From Gp6-AA40 sp035571515 (lineage in GTDB: Bacteria > Acidobacteriota > Vicinamibacteria > Vicinamibacterales > UBA2999), in the NCBI GenBank assembly GCA_035571515.1, contig DATNCQ010000178.1, positions 94,940 through 158,939 of the forward strand: a DNA stretch of 64,000 nucleotides. The letters run 5' to 3'. Of the stretch, positions 8,364 through 19,925 are shown in pieces. The notes below the pieces were generated by a model. That model was not told where the DNA came from. It made no database searches and saw only the letters and a program-made list of their open reading frames with translations. A program made the translations under genes and the position numbers. The stretch's first letter is position 1; every line of letters starts with the position of its first letter.

Positions 8364-9278
8364 ATGCCCTTTAGTGCTACGACCGTTCCCACTGCCGCGC
8401 TTAGCGGCACCTTTCTCCTCGGCGGGGACCTGCCGGTTCATCGTCTGGGATTCGGCGCGATGCGCATCACAGGGGACGGTGTCTGGGGTCCCCCGGCCGA
8501 CAAGCCGGAAGCGCTTGCCACGCTGCGGCGCGCGATGGAGCTGCAGATCACGCTCATCGACACCGCGGAATCCTACGGTCCGCGGGTGAGCGAGGAGCTG
8601 ATCGCCGAAGCGCTGCAGCCATATCCCTCCGGGCTCGTGATCGCCACGAAGGGCGGCTACGACCGCAGCGGTCCGCACCAGTGGGAGGTGAATGCGCACC
8701 CGAAGCGGCTTCGCGAGGAGCTCGACGGCAGCCTGCGCCGGCTGCGCGTGGATCGCATCGACCTCTATCAGCTGCATCGCATCGATCCGAAGGTGCCGGA
8801 GGTCGATCAATTCGGCTTCCTGCAGGAGGCGCAGCGGCAGGGGAAGATCCGGCACGTCGGCCTGTCCGAGGTGAACGTCGCGCAGATCGATCGCGCGCGG
8901 CGCTTCTTCCCCGTGGCCTCGGTGCAGAACCAGTACAACCTGGTCGATCGCGACTGGGACGAGGTCGTCGACTACTGCGAGCGCGAGCGCATCGCGTTCA
9001 TCCCGTGGTATCCGCTGCAGGCGGGAGAGGTCGCCAGGAAGGGCGTCAAGCAGAGCGTGCGCAGGATGCTGGGGCGTGCCCCGCGCGCGAGCAGCGGGCT
9101 GGCAGCGATCGCGAAGCGCCATAACGCCACACCCGCGCAGATCGCGCTCGCATGGCTGCTGCGCCGCGCGACGGTGATGCTGCCGATTCCGGGGACGTCG
9201 CGGCGGAAACACCTGGAGGAGAATGTCGCCGCTTCGGCCGTCGCGCTGACGGACGAGGATTTCGCCGCGCTGACGTAA
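8364..9278 (+). CDS. Aldo/keto reductase
   Basis: 304 residues; a cytosolic NADPH-dependent reductase of the AKR superfamily. The catalytic tetrad is intact: Asp66 and Tyr71 in DTAESYG, Lys96 in ATKGGYD, His138 in LYQLHRID. The cofactor-binding end reads LPIPGTSRRKHLEEN. Length and motifs match the YajO/Tas-like oxidoreductases; the substrate cannot be told. It runs divergently from the ACP/GNAT pair with 142 bases between. Confidence 0.9.
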   Translation: MPFSATTVPTAALSGTFLLGGDLPVHRLGFGAMRITGDGVWGPPADKPEALATLRRAMELQITLIDTAESYGPRVSEELIAEALQPYPSGLVIATKGGYDRSGPHQWEVNAHPKRLREELDGSLRRLRVDRIDLYQLHRIDPKVPEVDQFGFLQEAQRQGKIRHVGLSEVNVAQIDRARRFFPVASVQNQYNLVDRDWDEVVDYCERERIAFIPWYPLQAGEVARKGVKQSVRRMLGRAPRASSGLAAIAKRHNATPAQIALAWLLRRATVMLPIPGTSRRKHLEENVAASAVALTDEDFAALT

Positions 9279-9350
9279 CGGGCTTCCCACCCGCGACGCC
9301 TTCCGGGGCTTGCCCGCCGTAGCTCGTCAGAGCGAAGGCGGGCTCGTCTC

Positions 9351-11234
9351 TTGCTCCCGCCGCGCTTCGTGACCTCACCCATACGGCTAAGGCTCAGCCT
9401 TTTTCTCCTCCTGATATACGGCGTCGCCACGCCGTCGCGCGCGCAGACACAGATGACGTGGAGCAATGTCATTAATGCCACCGTCACCGGCACGATCGTG
9501 CAGAAGACGACCGGGTGTGACGGCTGCCAGGACGGTGGCGCGGCGTCAGTGGAACAGTTGAGCACCGACGGCTATGTCGAATTCACGGTCGGCGAGCTCA
9601 ACACGATGTGGATGGCCGGTCTCAGCCACGGCGACGATGACACGACGTACGCCGACATCGATTTCGGGTTCCGCTTCAACGGCGGCGGAGGGGCCGATGT
9701 GCTCGAAAACGGCGTCTACGCCGGCGGCGACACGCCGTACGCGGCCGGCGACGTGTTTCGGATCTCGATTGCGAACGGACGCGTGCAGTACAGCAGGAAC
9801 GGCCACTACCTGATGGAGAGCGCGCACGTTCCGCAACTGCCGCTGCTGCTCGATTCGTCGCTCCTCAGCATGGGCGCGTCGATTCGCGACGCCGTGATCG
9901 CCGTGGCGCCCCCGCCTCCTCCCGGCGGCGGCTTCACGGAGAAGGCGGGCTCGCCGCAGCTGCGCGCGCGCTTTTCGGCCTCCACGATCGCGGCCTTCCT
10001 GCCGGCCGATGGCGCGACAGGGGCGTTCACCTTCCCCGCGCCCTACAACACCGACGCGGTGCGGCTGACGAGCGCGAGCGACTGCGCCGGTGGTGCTGAT
10101 TGTCTCTGGTATGTCGGCTACTCGTACTGGCGCAACATCAACAACCATGTCGGGAGCCGCTACATGTACGTCTTCCTCGGCACCGACACGAACCGCGGCG
10201 GCGCCGGCCCGACGCTGCTGCGCTACGACAAGACGACCGACGCCGTCCGCAATCTCGGTGCGCTGTTCGGCGAGAACAGCCCCTACCACTGGAGCACGGG
10301 CGAGGGGTGGTACTTCAGCGGCACGCAGCCGACCAAGCTGTACACCTTCCTCGTTGGCGGCACGACGTTGCGCCGCTATGACGTGCTGACGCGAAAATTC
10401 GATCGGAAGCCGGCAATCGACCTGAACGCGTGCCCGCGTCCGGCGATCTGCCCGGCCGAGGCGCAGTACCTGACGCAGCCGCATTCGAGCGATGACGACC
10501 GCGTGCATTCGGCGTCGGTCCAGAACGCCGACTGGCAGCGTATCGGATGCGTCGTCTCGCGCCCGTCAGGCGTCGTCTACGTGGCGTCGCCAGACGGGTT
10601 CGTCTTCGACGAGTGCCACATCGACAAGTCAGGCCGCTGGCTGGCGATGCTCGAGGGGCGGACGGACGGCTCGCGCGTCAATCGCATCATCGATCTCGCG
10701 ACGGGACAGCAATCGGTCATCGAGGGTGTCAACGGGGCGCTCGGCCACCTCGACATGGGGTACGGCTACGCGGTCGGCGCGGACAACTACAACGGCCTGC
10801 CGAACGCGACGATTCTCCTGAAGTTCCCGGTGACGAGCACCGAGCGGCCCATCGGTCCCGTCGTGCATTACAACAAGCGTTGGGACATCGCGGCCGCCAA
10901 CCACGTCGCGCACGGCAACGCCGTCGCGGGCGCGCCCGAGTCGCAATACGCGTGCGGCAGCAATGCGAGCGCGACGCCTGACATGGCCGACGAGATCGTC
11001 TGCTTCCCGCTCGACCCGAACCGGAACACCGACGGCTCGCTCGACGTGCTCGTTGTCGGCCAGGTGATGACCGACCCGAACGCGCCGGGCGGCGGCAGCG
11101 AGGACTACGCGAAGCGGCCGAAGGGGAACCTCGATGTCACCGGCCGTTATTTCATCTGGACCACCAACCTTGGCGGGGACCGGCTGGACGCGTTCATCGT
11201 GAAGATTCCCGCGGAGCGCCTGACCCCTCCATAA
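9351..11234 (+). CDS. Large secreted protein, SPRY-like domain plus propeller-like region
   Basis: 627 residues with a signal peptide ending near SRAQTQ. Residues about 35-165 resemble a lectin/SPRY-type beta sandwich seen in secreted proteins (TDGYVEFTVGELNTMW, GDTPYAAGDVFRISIANGRVQYSRNG). A Pro/Gly linker (APPPPPGGGF) follows. The remaining 430 residues carry repeated strand motifs and several cysteines and look like a beta-propeller (LLRYDKTTDAVRNLG, LRRYDVLTRKFDRKP, SGRWLAMLEGRTDG). A secreted binding or surface role is likely; the ligand is unknown. Confidence 0.7.
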   Translation: MLPPRFVTSPIRLRLSLFLLLIYGVATPSRAQTQMTWSNVINATVTGTIVQKTTGCDGCQDGGAASVEQLSTDGYVEFTVGELNTMWMAGLSHGDDDTTYADIDFGFRFNGGGGADVLENGVYAGGDTPYAAGDVFRISIANGRVQYSRNGHYLMESAHVPQLPLLLDSSLLSMGASIRDAVIAVAPPPPPGGGFTEKAGSPQLRARFSASTIAAFLPADGATGAFTFPAPYNTDAVRLTSASDCAGGADCLWYVGYSYWRNINNHVGSRYMYVFLGTDTNRGGAGPTLLRYDKTTDAVRNLGALFGENSPYHWSTGEGWYFSGTQPTKLYTFLVGGTTLRRYDVLTRKFDRKPAIDLNACPRPAICPAEAQYLTQPHSSDDDRVHSASVQNADWQRIGCVVSRPSGVVYVASPDGFVFDECHIDKSGRWLAMLEGRTDGSRVNRIIDLATGQQSVIEGVNGALGHLDMGYGYAVGADNYNGLPNATILLKFPVTSTERPIGPVVHYNKRWDIAAANHVAHGNAVAGAPESQYACGSNASATPDMADEIVCFPLDPNRNTDGSLDVLVVGQVMTDPNAPGGGSEDYAKRPKGNLDVTGRYFIWTTNLGGDRLDAFIVKIPAERLTPP

Positions 11235-11328
11235 TTCCTCCACAATGGGGGCGGATCCTAGGTAGTGGCGGGTCCGCGTCACGATGGCGCCCGTCCGCGC
11301 CGCGGTACCCGCCCTACGAATCGGCCGA

Positions 11329-12009
11329 ATGAAGACCATCCTCGTCGTCGACGACGAACCGTCAATCGCGCAGATCGCCGGTGACTACCTGCGCCATGGC
11401 GGGTTCAGCGTCATCACCGCCAGCAACGGCGTCGACGCCCTCGCGGTCGCGCGTGCGCAGCGGCCCGACCTGATCGTCCTCGACCTCGGCCTCCCGCGCA
11501 TGGACGGCCTCGAGGTCGCCAGGACGCTGCGGCGCGAGGGCGACGTGCCGATCATCATGCTCACCGCGAGAATCGAGGAACCCGATCGGCTGGCCGGTCT
11601 CGAGCTCGGCGCCGACGACTACATGACCAAGCCGTTCAGCCCGCGCGAGCTCGTGGCGCGGGTGCGATCGGTGCTGCGGCGCGCCGATGCCGCGGGCGCC
11701 GGCGGCGAGGTCCTGCGGCGCGGCGATCTCGTCATCGACGGCACCCGCATGCAGGTATCGCGCAGGGGCGCGCCGATCGACCTGACCACGACGGAATTCC
11801 AGCTGTTCGCCGCGCTCGCGCGGCAGCCGGGCCGCATCCTCACCCGCGCGCAGCTGCTCGACGCGGTGCGCGGCACCGACGTCGACGCCTTCGAGCGCGC
11901 CATCGACACCCACGTCAAGAACATCCGCAGGAAAATCGAGCCCGACTCCCGCCGCCCGCGGTACATCCTCACCGTGTACGGCATGGGGTACAAGTTCGCC
12001 GAATCATGA
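11329..12009 (+). CDS. OmpR-family response regulator
   Basis: 226 residues from the ATG at 11329; an upstream in-frame ATG would add an unlikely leader. The receiver domain has the acidic pair DDE (8-10), phosphoacceptor Asp52 in LIVLDLGLP, the Thr of IIMLTAR and the Lys of DDYMTKPFSP. The C-terminal winged helix ends in NIRRKIEPDSRRPRYILTVYGMGYKF, diagnostic of OmpR/PhoB regulators. It overlaps the kinase gene downstream by four bases, so the two form a two-component system. The signal is unknown. Confidence 0.95.
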   Translation: MKTILVVDDEPSIAQIAGDYLRHGGFSVITASNGVDALAVARAQRPDLIVLDLGLPRMDGLEVARTLRREGDVPIIMLTARIEEPDRLAGLELGADDYMTKPFSPRELVARVRSVLRRADAAGAGGEVLRRGDLVIDGTRMQVSRRGAPIDLTTTEFQLFAALARQPGRILTRAQLLDAVRGTDVDAFERAIDTHVKNIRRKIEPDSRRPRYILTVYGMGYKFAES

Positions 12010-13118
12010 GCCGCGATTCGGGATGGCACGCGAGACGGCGTCGGCAACCGCCATGGTGGCCCGACAACGAGCCGTGGCCGCCGCGGTTCGGGCCGGGCGC
12101 CTGGCGCTATCGGCGCACGCGCTTCGAGCGGCGGGTCAGCCTGCTGTTCCTGGTCTGCGTGCTGCTGATGTTCGCCGGCGCCAACGCGGTGGTCTCGTGG
12201 CTGCTGCCGGGCGCGGCCGTCGGCGGCCCGCTGCGTCCCCTGCGGCAGTTTGTTCCGCTGTTGTGGCTCGTGTTCGTCTTCGCATGGCTGATTCCCGTGA
12301 TGCGCCGCTTCCGTGCCCCTCTCGGCGACATCGTCGAGGCGGCGGATCGCGTGTCGGAAGGCGATTACTCGGTTCGCGCCCGGGAGTACGGCCCCCATTC
12401 GATGCGCGCGATCGCGCGCGCGTTCAACAGCATGACGACGAAGCTGCAGGCGCAGGATCTCCAGCGCCGCCACCTGATGGGCGACGTCGCGCACGAGCTG
12501 CGGACGCCGCTCGCCGTCCTGCAGGGCAGGCTCGAGGGGATGCTCGACGGTGTCTATCCCAGGGACGAAGCGCAGATCAACGCGGTGCTGCAGGAAACGA
12601 GGATGCTGACGCGCCTCGTCGACGACCTTCGTACGCTCGCACACACCGAAAGCGGCACGCTCGCCCTGCAGAAAGAATCGACCGACATCGGCATCCTGAT
12701 GCACGACGCGGTCGCGGCGTTCTCCGCGGAGGCGGTGGAGCGGAACGTCACGTTGACGGTGGACGCGGCGCCCGACCTGCCGCTGGTGGAGGTCGATCCG
12801 CTTCGCATTCGCGAAGTGCTGACCAACCTGCTCTCGAACGCATTGCGCCACACGCCGGCCGGAGGCCGCGTGGTTATCGCGGCTTCGTCAACGTCCGGTT
12901 CGATTGAGGTGAAAGTCAGCGACACCGGCTCCGGCATCGCCGCGGCGGACGTGCCGAAGATCTTCGACCGCTTCTACAAGGGACGATCGTCCGGCGGCTC
13001 CGGCCTGGGGCTGACGATCGCGCGGAACCTCGTCGTCGCGCACGGAGGAGACATTCACGCCGACAGCGTGGAAGGGAAGGGAACGACGATTTCTGTTCGG
13101 CTGCCGGCGAATGGGTGA
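12006..13118 (+). CDS. Sensor histidine kinase with HAMP domain (BaeS-like)
   Basis: 370 residues. A cytoplasmic basic N-terminus precedes two membrane helices (about 44-66 and 82-100) with a very short periplasmic loop, so sensing probably occurs in or near the membrane. HAMP spans about 100-152. His163 in DVAHELRTPL is the phosphorylation site. HATPase motifs are NLLSNALRHT (N box), VSDTGSGI (G1) and GGSGLGLTIARNL (G2). Cotranscribed with the response regulator. Confidence 0.95.
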   Translation: MSRDSGWHARRRRQPPWWPDNEPWPPRFGPGAWRYRRTRFERRVSLLFLVCVLLMFAGANAVVSWLLPGAAVGGPLRPLRQFVPLLWLVFVFAWLIPVMRRFRAPLGDIVEAADRVSEGDYSVRAREYGPHSMRAIARAFNSMTTKLQAQDLQRRHLMGDVAHELRTPLAVLQGRLEGMLDGVYPRDEAQINAVLQETRMLTRLVDDLRTLAHTESGTLALQKESTDIGILMHDAVAAFSAEAVERNVTLTVDAAPDLPLVEVDPLRIREVLTNLLSNALRHTPAGGRVVIAASSTSGSIEVKVSDTGSGIAAADVPKIFDRFYKGRSSGGSGLGLTIARNLVVAHGGDIHADSVEGKGTTISVRLPANG

Positions 13119-13154
13119 CCATCGTCGGCGACGAACCCGGCGTGCACGGCTCGT

Positions 13155-13697
13155 CTATCGCTCGATGACGGACATGGTCAGGGTGCGATCTGCGTCGTGA
13201 GGCTGGCCGACCGGATCCTTGCAGGTTGCGCGATCGGTCAGCACGATACGGATGGACGTGCGGCCCGCGGTTCCGCTGATCGTCGGATTGGAAACAGAGG
13301 TGCAATCAATCGTGCGATACGTCCGATCCGGAGCAAAGCTCTTGATGGCGCCGTCGGACGACATTTCCGCCGTGAACGCAGCGAAATAGTCACATTGTCT
13401 GTCGCTGTTGGTGTTCGCGCCCTGGACTTCGGCGAATCCGCCGAAGGTCCCGCCGTTCTGCGTCTGAATGTTCAGCCTGGTTTCGCACGCATACTCGAAT
13501 GAGGCGCCGCTGTCGCGATACCGCACCACGACGGTGCTCCCCTTGGTGGCCCAGCGGCCGAAGTCACCGACCAGTGACGGATAGTCTGCCGACGGCCGTA
13601 GGGGCGAGGGCGATGGAACGGGAGACGTGCTGCCGCAGCCGCCTATCCAGGCCGCGGCCGCCATCACGCCAGTGAGGACTCGAATCGATCGATCCAT
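13155..13697 (-). CDS. Putative lipoprotein
   Basis: 180 residues. The N-terminus MDRSIRVLTGVMAAAAWIGGC has a lipobox with Cys21, so export and lipidation are likely. The mature part contains a Pro/Ser stretch and a small beta-rich domain (GSTVVVRYRDSGASFEY, YFAAFTAEMSSDGAIKSF) with further cysteines. I do not recognise the family. It lies five bases downstream of the DUF6152 gene in the same direction. Confidence 0.65.
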   Translation of the reverse strand: MDRSIRVLTGVMAAAAWIGGCGSTSPVPSPSPLRPSADYPSLVGDFGRWATKGSTVVVRYRDSGASFEYACETRLNIQTQNGGTFGGFAEVQGANTNSDRQCDYFAAFTAEMSSDGAIKSFAPDRTYRTIDCTSVSNPTISGTAGRTSIRIVLTDRATCKDPVGQPHDADRTLTMSVIER

Positions 13698-13702
13698 CGC
13701 CC

Positions 13703-14125
13703 CTATTTATTGCCTTCGCCGGCCACGGCGCCGGCGCCAATCGTGATGGTGCGGCCGCCGGCGAACGTCAGCTTGCCGCTCGTGGCGGTCGGCGTCCCGT
13801 TGCGTGCCAGGTAGCCGTCGATCGTGACCTGCGTGCCGATGGGAAAATCCTCGGGCCGCGTCCCGCGCCTGTAGAGCGCGTTGGCCGCGGCGGTCTCGAA
13901 CGCCCAGTTGACCACCTTGCCGTCCTCGCCCTTGACGTCGATGTAGATCCAGCCGTGCGGGTTCGACCAGCGGACCATGGTCACCGCGCCGGTGAGCGTG
14001 ATCGGCTTGTTGATGTCGAATTCCGCCGTGAACGAATGATGCGCCGACGCCGTGGCAGCCCACGCGAGCACGACCGCGCCGAGTAGGGCGGGCCCTGTCA
14101 GACCCGCCGCGAACCGTGTTCTCAT
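13703..14125 (-). CDS. DUF6152 family secreted protein
   Basis: 140 residues from the ATG at 14125, which overlaps the stop of the upstream gene (ATGA). The signal peptide ends at ATASAHH. The mature domain is the family pattern HHSFTAEFDINKPITLTGAV, WSNPHGWIYIDVKGEDG and PIGTQVTIDGYLARNGT, a small OB-like beta barrel. The function of the family is not known to me. Translational coupling to the NHL protein suggests that they act together in the periplasm. Confidence 0.85.
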   Translation of the reverse strand: MRTRFAAGLTGPALLGAVVLAWAATASAHHSFTAEFDINKPITLTGAVTMVRWSNPHGWIYIDVKGEDGKVVNWAFETAAANALYRRGTRPEDFPIGTQVTIDGYLARNGTPTATSGKLTFAGGRTITIGAGAVAGEGNK

Positions 14126-16644
14126 CGTCTGGTCCCGTCCCTCACGTCTTTCAGGTGCGCCAGGTCCTGGTTGTCCTCGAGGCACGCGACCTCGAGCAGC
14201 TCCCCTTTCGGATTGCGCTTGAGCGGCATCGCAATCGTCCACGGACGCGTGAAGACGATTGGATCGCTGACCGTCGCCTCGTACTGCATCGCGCTCGCGC
14301 TCACGGGCGTGAACCGCTCGACGACCGTCGCCGCATGGCTGATCACGTCGCCGACTTCGTTCAGCCACGTCTTGCCGTTCAGGTTCGTCGTTTCGACGAC
14401 CAGCGTGTCGCCTACCCAGCGGCCGAGTGAGTCACCCTGCCACAGGCGGATTGTATCCGGCAGGTGTGCCCGGCGGTCCAGCGGGATGATGCGCCAGGAC
14501 ATCCGTTCCAGGAGGATAACCACGTAGGTGGGTGTCTGGATGATGTAGAAGGGCGACGGCACGTAGAGCGCTCGCGGCACGCCACCGGGGAAACAGTGCG
14601 CGGTGGGGTCGTCATAGCCGCGCGCCGGGTTCATATACCGATCCTGCTTCTCGGCGCGCGCCCAGTCCTGGTACGGCAGCCCGCCCGTCTTCGGATCGAT
14701 CAACACGCCGCGGCCGCCGGGTGTGAACGGTTCGTTGTGCGGCTCGAATCCCCAGTTCGCGCCGCCGGCATCCGCCTCCGTGAACCCGGAGATGTCAGGT
14801 TTTCCATCCGAAATTCGCGCGAAGGACCCCTGCGCGGCGGGCGCGGACTCAGTCGCGCGCCTCTCTGTCGAGAACGGTGTGACCCGCGGCGCATCCCTGC
14901 GATACCAGGTGCGCGGCTCGGGCTTGAATTCGCCGCGCGCCTCTTCCAGGTCCGCGCGGCACGGATACTCCAGCACGCGGCCCACGGTGGTCTTCTGACG
15001 CTCGAGCGGCGCGCTGATCGTCCACGGGCGCGAGTACACCATCGGATCAGTGATCGTCGCCTCGTAGCGGATCGTGTCGGCGTCGAGCATCGTGTAGCGC
15101 TCGGTGACGCGAAGCGCGTCGCTGTGGTAGTCGCCCTGCGCGTCGAACCACGTCTGATCGTTGTGGTTGGTGACGTCGACGACGAAGGTGTCTCCGTCCC
15201 AGCGGCCGCGCGAGTCGCCCATCCAGAAGGGAAGCGGCGTCGAGGCGGTGGTGCCGTTCGTGTAGATCAAACGGAAGACGTGCTGCCACTCGAAGGTCAT
15301 GGCGACGGCGTCTCGCATCTGAAAGATCTGAAACGGGTAATCGAGCAGCATGATGCGAGGCACGCCCGGCAGGAAACACTGCGCCAGCGGGTCGGCGGTC
15401 GCCCGTTGTGCGAAGTTCTCGCGCTGCTTCGCCAGCGCAGCCGGCAGGTAGGGCAGGGTTCCCGTCGGCGGCAACGCACCATGCTTCCAGATACCTTGCA
15501 GATCGGGTCGGCCATCGGCAGTACGCGGAATGGCTTGCCCCGCGCGAGCGGAGGGAGTCGACCCGCGCACGTACTTCTTCACGCCCTTTGGGCCGACCTC
15601 CGCGCCGTAGATGTTGCCGTCGGCGTCGGCTGCCACCCCTTCGGCCGCGCTCGTGCCGGTCGCCTTCTCCACGGGGTCCGGGATGAACGCCGTGACCGAG
15701 CCGTCGCGCGCGCTGCCGATGCGGATGCCGCGCCTCCAGCCGTCATGATTCCGCGACACCGACTCGGATTCCGAGTCCGCGACGTAGATGACGTCGCGTT
15801 TGTCGATGTAGATCCCGCTCGGCCGGCTGAACTGCCGCCACACGTCGAGCTGCCGCCCCTCCTGGTCGAAGATCACGATGCGGTTGTTGCTCCGGTCGCC
15901 CACGAACAGGCGCCCGTGCGAATCCATCGCCAGCGCGTGCGGGCCGTCGAGTTGACCGTCGCCCGATCCCTTCGCACCCCACGTCTTCAGCAGCTTCCCG
16001 TCTTTCGAGAACTTCAGGATGCGCGAGTTGCTGCCGCCATGGCCTTCCGAGACGAAGATGGTCCCATTTGGCGCGACCAGCACGTCGTTCGGCTGGTAAA
16101 AGAAGCCGGGCGCGGCGGCGCCGCCGCGGGTGCCGAGCGTCATCAGCAGCTTCCCGTCCGGACTGAACTTGAACACCTGGTTGCCGCGCGTCGCGCCAGG
16201 CGGCGGGCCAGCCAGCGTGTTCGCCGCGGTCCCCTGCGCGCGCGGCGCGTCGTCCTGGCCGTCGGTGACCCAGACGTTGCCGTCCCGATCGACGAAGATG
16301 CCGTGCGGGAAGAGCAGCACGCCCGCGCCAAAACTCTTGACCAGCTTTCCGGATGCGTCAAACTTCAGGATGGAGGGGAGGTTCGATGCCGCGCACGAAT
16401 TGGCGCCGCAGCGCTCCGCGACCCAGATGCTGCGTCCGTCTCTGTCGATTTCGACCGCGCTCGTCGATCCCCACGCACGCCCGTCGGGAAGCACCAGGGC
16501 GTTGGCCACCGTCCGATACGGATTGGGCAAGTCGCTCTGTGCCACCTGCCTCGCCGAAGCTGCCAGCGAAGGCGGGAGCGAGCTCGTCGTCGCGGCCACG
16601 ACGGCGACAGCGACCGCGGCGATCCCGTTTCTGATCATGCGCAT
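14122..16644 (-). CDS. Secreted NHL-repeat protein fused to two copies of a second domain
   Basis: 840 residues. The signal peptide is followed by an NHL beta-propeller (about 35-365) with repeats such as GKLVKSFGAGVLLFPHGIFVDRDGNVWV and DGQLDGPHALAMDSHGRLFV, similar to peptidyl-alpha-hydroxyglycine alpha-amidating lyase-like proteins. A linker (RTADGRPDLQGIW) leads to two related halves, one around residues 400-560 and one around 640-830. Each has a CF-PGVPR motif, an F-I-Q aromatic block, a GDS-GRW-GDT-VV block and a Y-A--DP-V--RPWT-A-PL block. Such halves often occur as separate small secreted proteins; fusion to a propeller is unusual. Function unknown. Confidence 0.8.
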   Translation of the reverse strand: MRMIRNGIAAVAVAVVAATTSSLPPSLAASARQVAQSDLPNPYRTVANALVLPDGRAWGSTSAVEIDRDGRSIWVAERCGANSCAASNLPSILKFDASGKLVKSFGAGVLLFPHGIFVDRDGNVWVTDGQDDAPRAQGTAANTLAGPPPGATRGNQVFKFSPDGKLLMTLGTRGGAAAPGFFYQPNDVLVAPNGTIFVSEGHGGSNSRILKFSKDGKLLKTWGAKGSGDGQLDGPHALAMDSHGRLFVGDRSNNRIVIFDQEGRQLDVWRQFSRPSGIYIDKRDVIYVADSESESVSRNHDGWRRGIRIGSARDGSVTAFIPDPVEKATGTSAAEGVAADADGNIYGAEVGPKGVKKYVRGSTPSARAGQAIPRTADGRPDLQGIWKHGALPPTGTLPYLPAALAKQRENFAQRATADPLAQCFLPGVPRIMLLDYPFQIFQMRDAVAMTFEWQHVFRLIYTNGTTASTPLPFWMGDSRGRWDGDTFVVDVTNHNDQTWFDAQGDYHSDALRVTERYTMLDADTIRYEATITDPMVYSRPWTISAPLERQKTTVGRVLEYPCRADLEEARGEFKPEPRTWYRRDAPRVTPFSTERRATESAPAAQGSFARISDGKPDISGFTEADAGGANWGFEPHNEPFTPGGRGVLIDPKTGGLPYQDWARAEKQDRYMNPARGYDDPTAHCFPGGVPRALYVPSPFYIIQTPTYVVILLERMSWRIIPLDRRAHLPDTIRLWQGDSLGRWVGDTLVVETTNLNGKTWLNEVGDVISHAATVVERFTPVSASAMQYEATVSDPIVFTRPWTIAMPLKRNPKGELLEVACLEDNQDLAHLKDVRDGTRR

Positions 16645-16677
16645 ACGTTACCTTCTCATCCTGCGCATACGTTACCT
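16638..16677. repeat. 24-bp tandem duplication of a ribosome-binding site and start codon
   Basis: Read on the minus strand, two adjacent 24-base units (22/24 identical) each contain AGGTAACGTATGCGC. The inner copy carries the start of the NHL gene (ATG at 16644). The outer copy has its own ATG at 16668 and opens a six-codon frame (MRRMRR) that stops at 16648, inside the second ribosome-binding site. Confidence 0.75.
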
Positions 16678-16764
16678 CAGCCGTCGAATTCGGTATGGAA
16701 GTTTGGCGAGTCTCCCGATGACGCTTAGCATTGGCCTCATGAGCCCGACCGTCGCTCCACCCGC

Positions 16765-18239
16765 ATGAGTACGACTGCAACCGACGACGCCTCCACTGGC
16801 GTGTCCGGACTCGACGAGCTGCTCCGCGGCGGCCTCACGGCGCAGCGCATGTACCTGATCGAAGGCGCGCCAGGCACGGGCAAGACGACGTTGGCGCTTC
16901 AGTTCCTGCTGACTGGCCGCGATCGCGGCGAGCGGACGCTCTACGTCACGCTGTCGGAAACCGGTCACGAGATGAAGGCGATCGCGGCGTCGCACGGGTG
17001 GCATCTCGACGGCGTGGAGCTGTTCCAGCTCGCGCAATCCGAAGGCATCAAGCCGGAGGATCAGTACACGCTCTACCACCCGGCGGAGGTCGAGCTCGGC
17101 GAGACGATCAAGGCCATCCTCGACACGGTCGAACGCGTCCAGCCGATGCGCGTCGTCGTCGACTCGCTTTCCGAGTTGAAGCTGCTCGCGCGCGACCCGC
17201 TGCGCTACCGCCGTCAAATCCTGGCGCTGAAGGAGTTCTTCGCTGGGCGGGCTTGCACCGTGCTGCTGCTCGACGACATGACCGCGGGCGGCGCGGACCT
17301 GCAGGTCGAAAGCGTCGCGCATGGCGTCATCTTCCTCGACACGCTGCCGTTCGAGTACGGCCGCGCGCGCCGCCGCATCCGTATCGTCAAGATTCGCGGC
17401 GTGGCCGCGGTCGAGGGCTTCCACGACTTCGTCATCAAGCGGGGCGGCCTCGAGGTCTTCCCGCAGCTGATCCCCATTCGCCATGGCGGCAAGCCGCGGC
17501 TGAAGGAGACGGTGAAAAGCGGCGTTGCCGAGCTCGATCAACTGCTCGGCGGCGGGCTGACGTCGGGCACGACGACGCTGCTCATCGGGCCCGCGGGAAC
17601 CGGCAAATCGACGCTCGCGGCGCAGTACGCGGCATCGGGCGTCACCACCGCGAAGGCGGCGATTTTCCTCTTCGACGAGCGCGCCAGCACGTTCGTCGCG
17701 CGCTGCGACGCGCTCGGCATGCAGTTGAGCGCGCGGCTGGCCGACGGGTCGGTCACGCTGGAGCAGATCGAGCCCGGCGAGATGTCGCCGGGCGAGTTCA
17801 GCTTCCGCGTCCGCCAGGCGGTGGAGCGCGACGGCATCCGCGTCGTCCTCATCGACGGGTTGAACGGGTATCTCAACGCCATCCCCCAGGTCGAAGCGCC
17901 GCTCGTCCGCATGCACGAGCTGCTGTCGTTCCTCAACGAGAGCGGCGTCACGACGCTCATGATCGTCGCGCAGCACGGCATCGTCGGCGCGCACATGACG
18001 ACGCCGCTCGACGTCAGCTATCTTGCAGACTCCGTGGTGTTGCTGCGCTTTTTCGAATCCCAGGGAATGGTCCGGCGTGCCTTGTCGGTCATGAAAAAGA
18101 GGACCGGGACCCACGAAGCCACGATCCGGGAGTTCCAGATCGGTCCCGATCGCCTCCACGTCGGCGAGGCGCTCTCGCAGTTCCAGGGCGTGCTGACCGG
18201 TGTACCGCACTACATTGGCGCGGAAACGCCGCCGCTGAG

Positions 18240-18243
<4 letters not shown>
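16765..18243 (+). CDS. KaiC-like double-domain RecA ATPase
   Basis: 492 residues with two KaiC-type RecA domains, a soluble ATPase of the KaiC/RadA superfamily. The first P-loop is GAPGTGKT (34-41) and the second GPAGTGKS (275-282). Walker B strands are MRVVVDSLSEL and IRVVLIDGLNGY. The catalytic Glu-Glu pair of cyanobacterial KaiC is only half kept in each domain (VTLSE, FLFDE). No kaiA or kaiB is nearby. It overlaps the next gene by four bases (ATGA), so it probably works in signal transduction with the hybrid kinase rather than in a clock; this is inference. Confidence 0.9.

Positions 18244-19925
<1,682 letters not shown>

Noticed and set aside
14464..16728. A 754-codon open frame on the plus strand opposite the NHL protein gene
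   Set aside because: Arg/Ala-rich translation without domains, antisense to a clearly coding frame with signal peptide and NHL motifs; an artefact of high GC.
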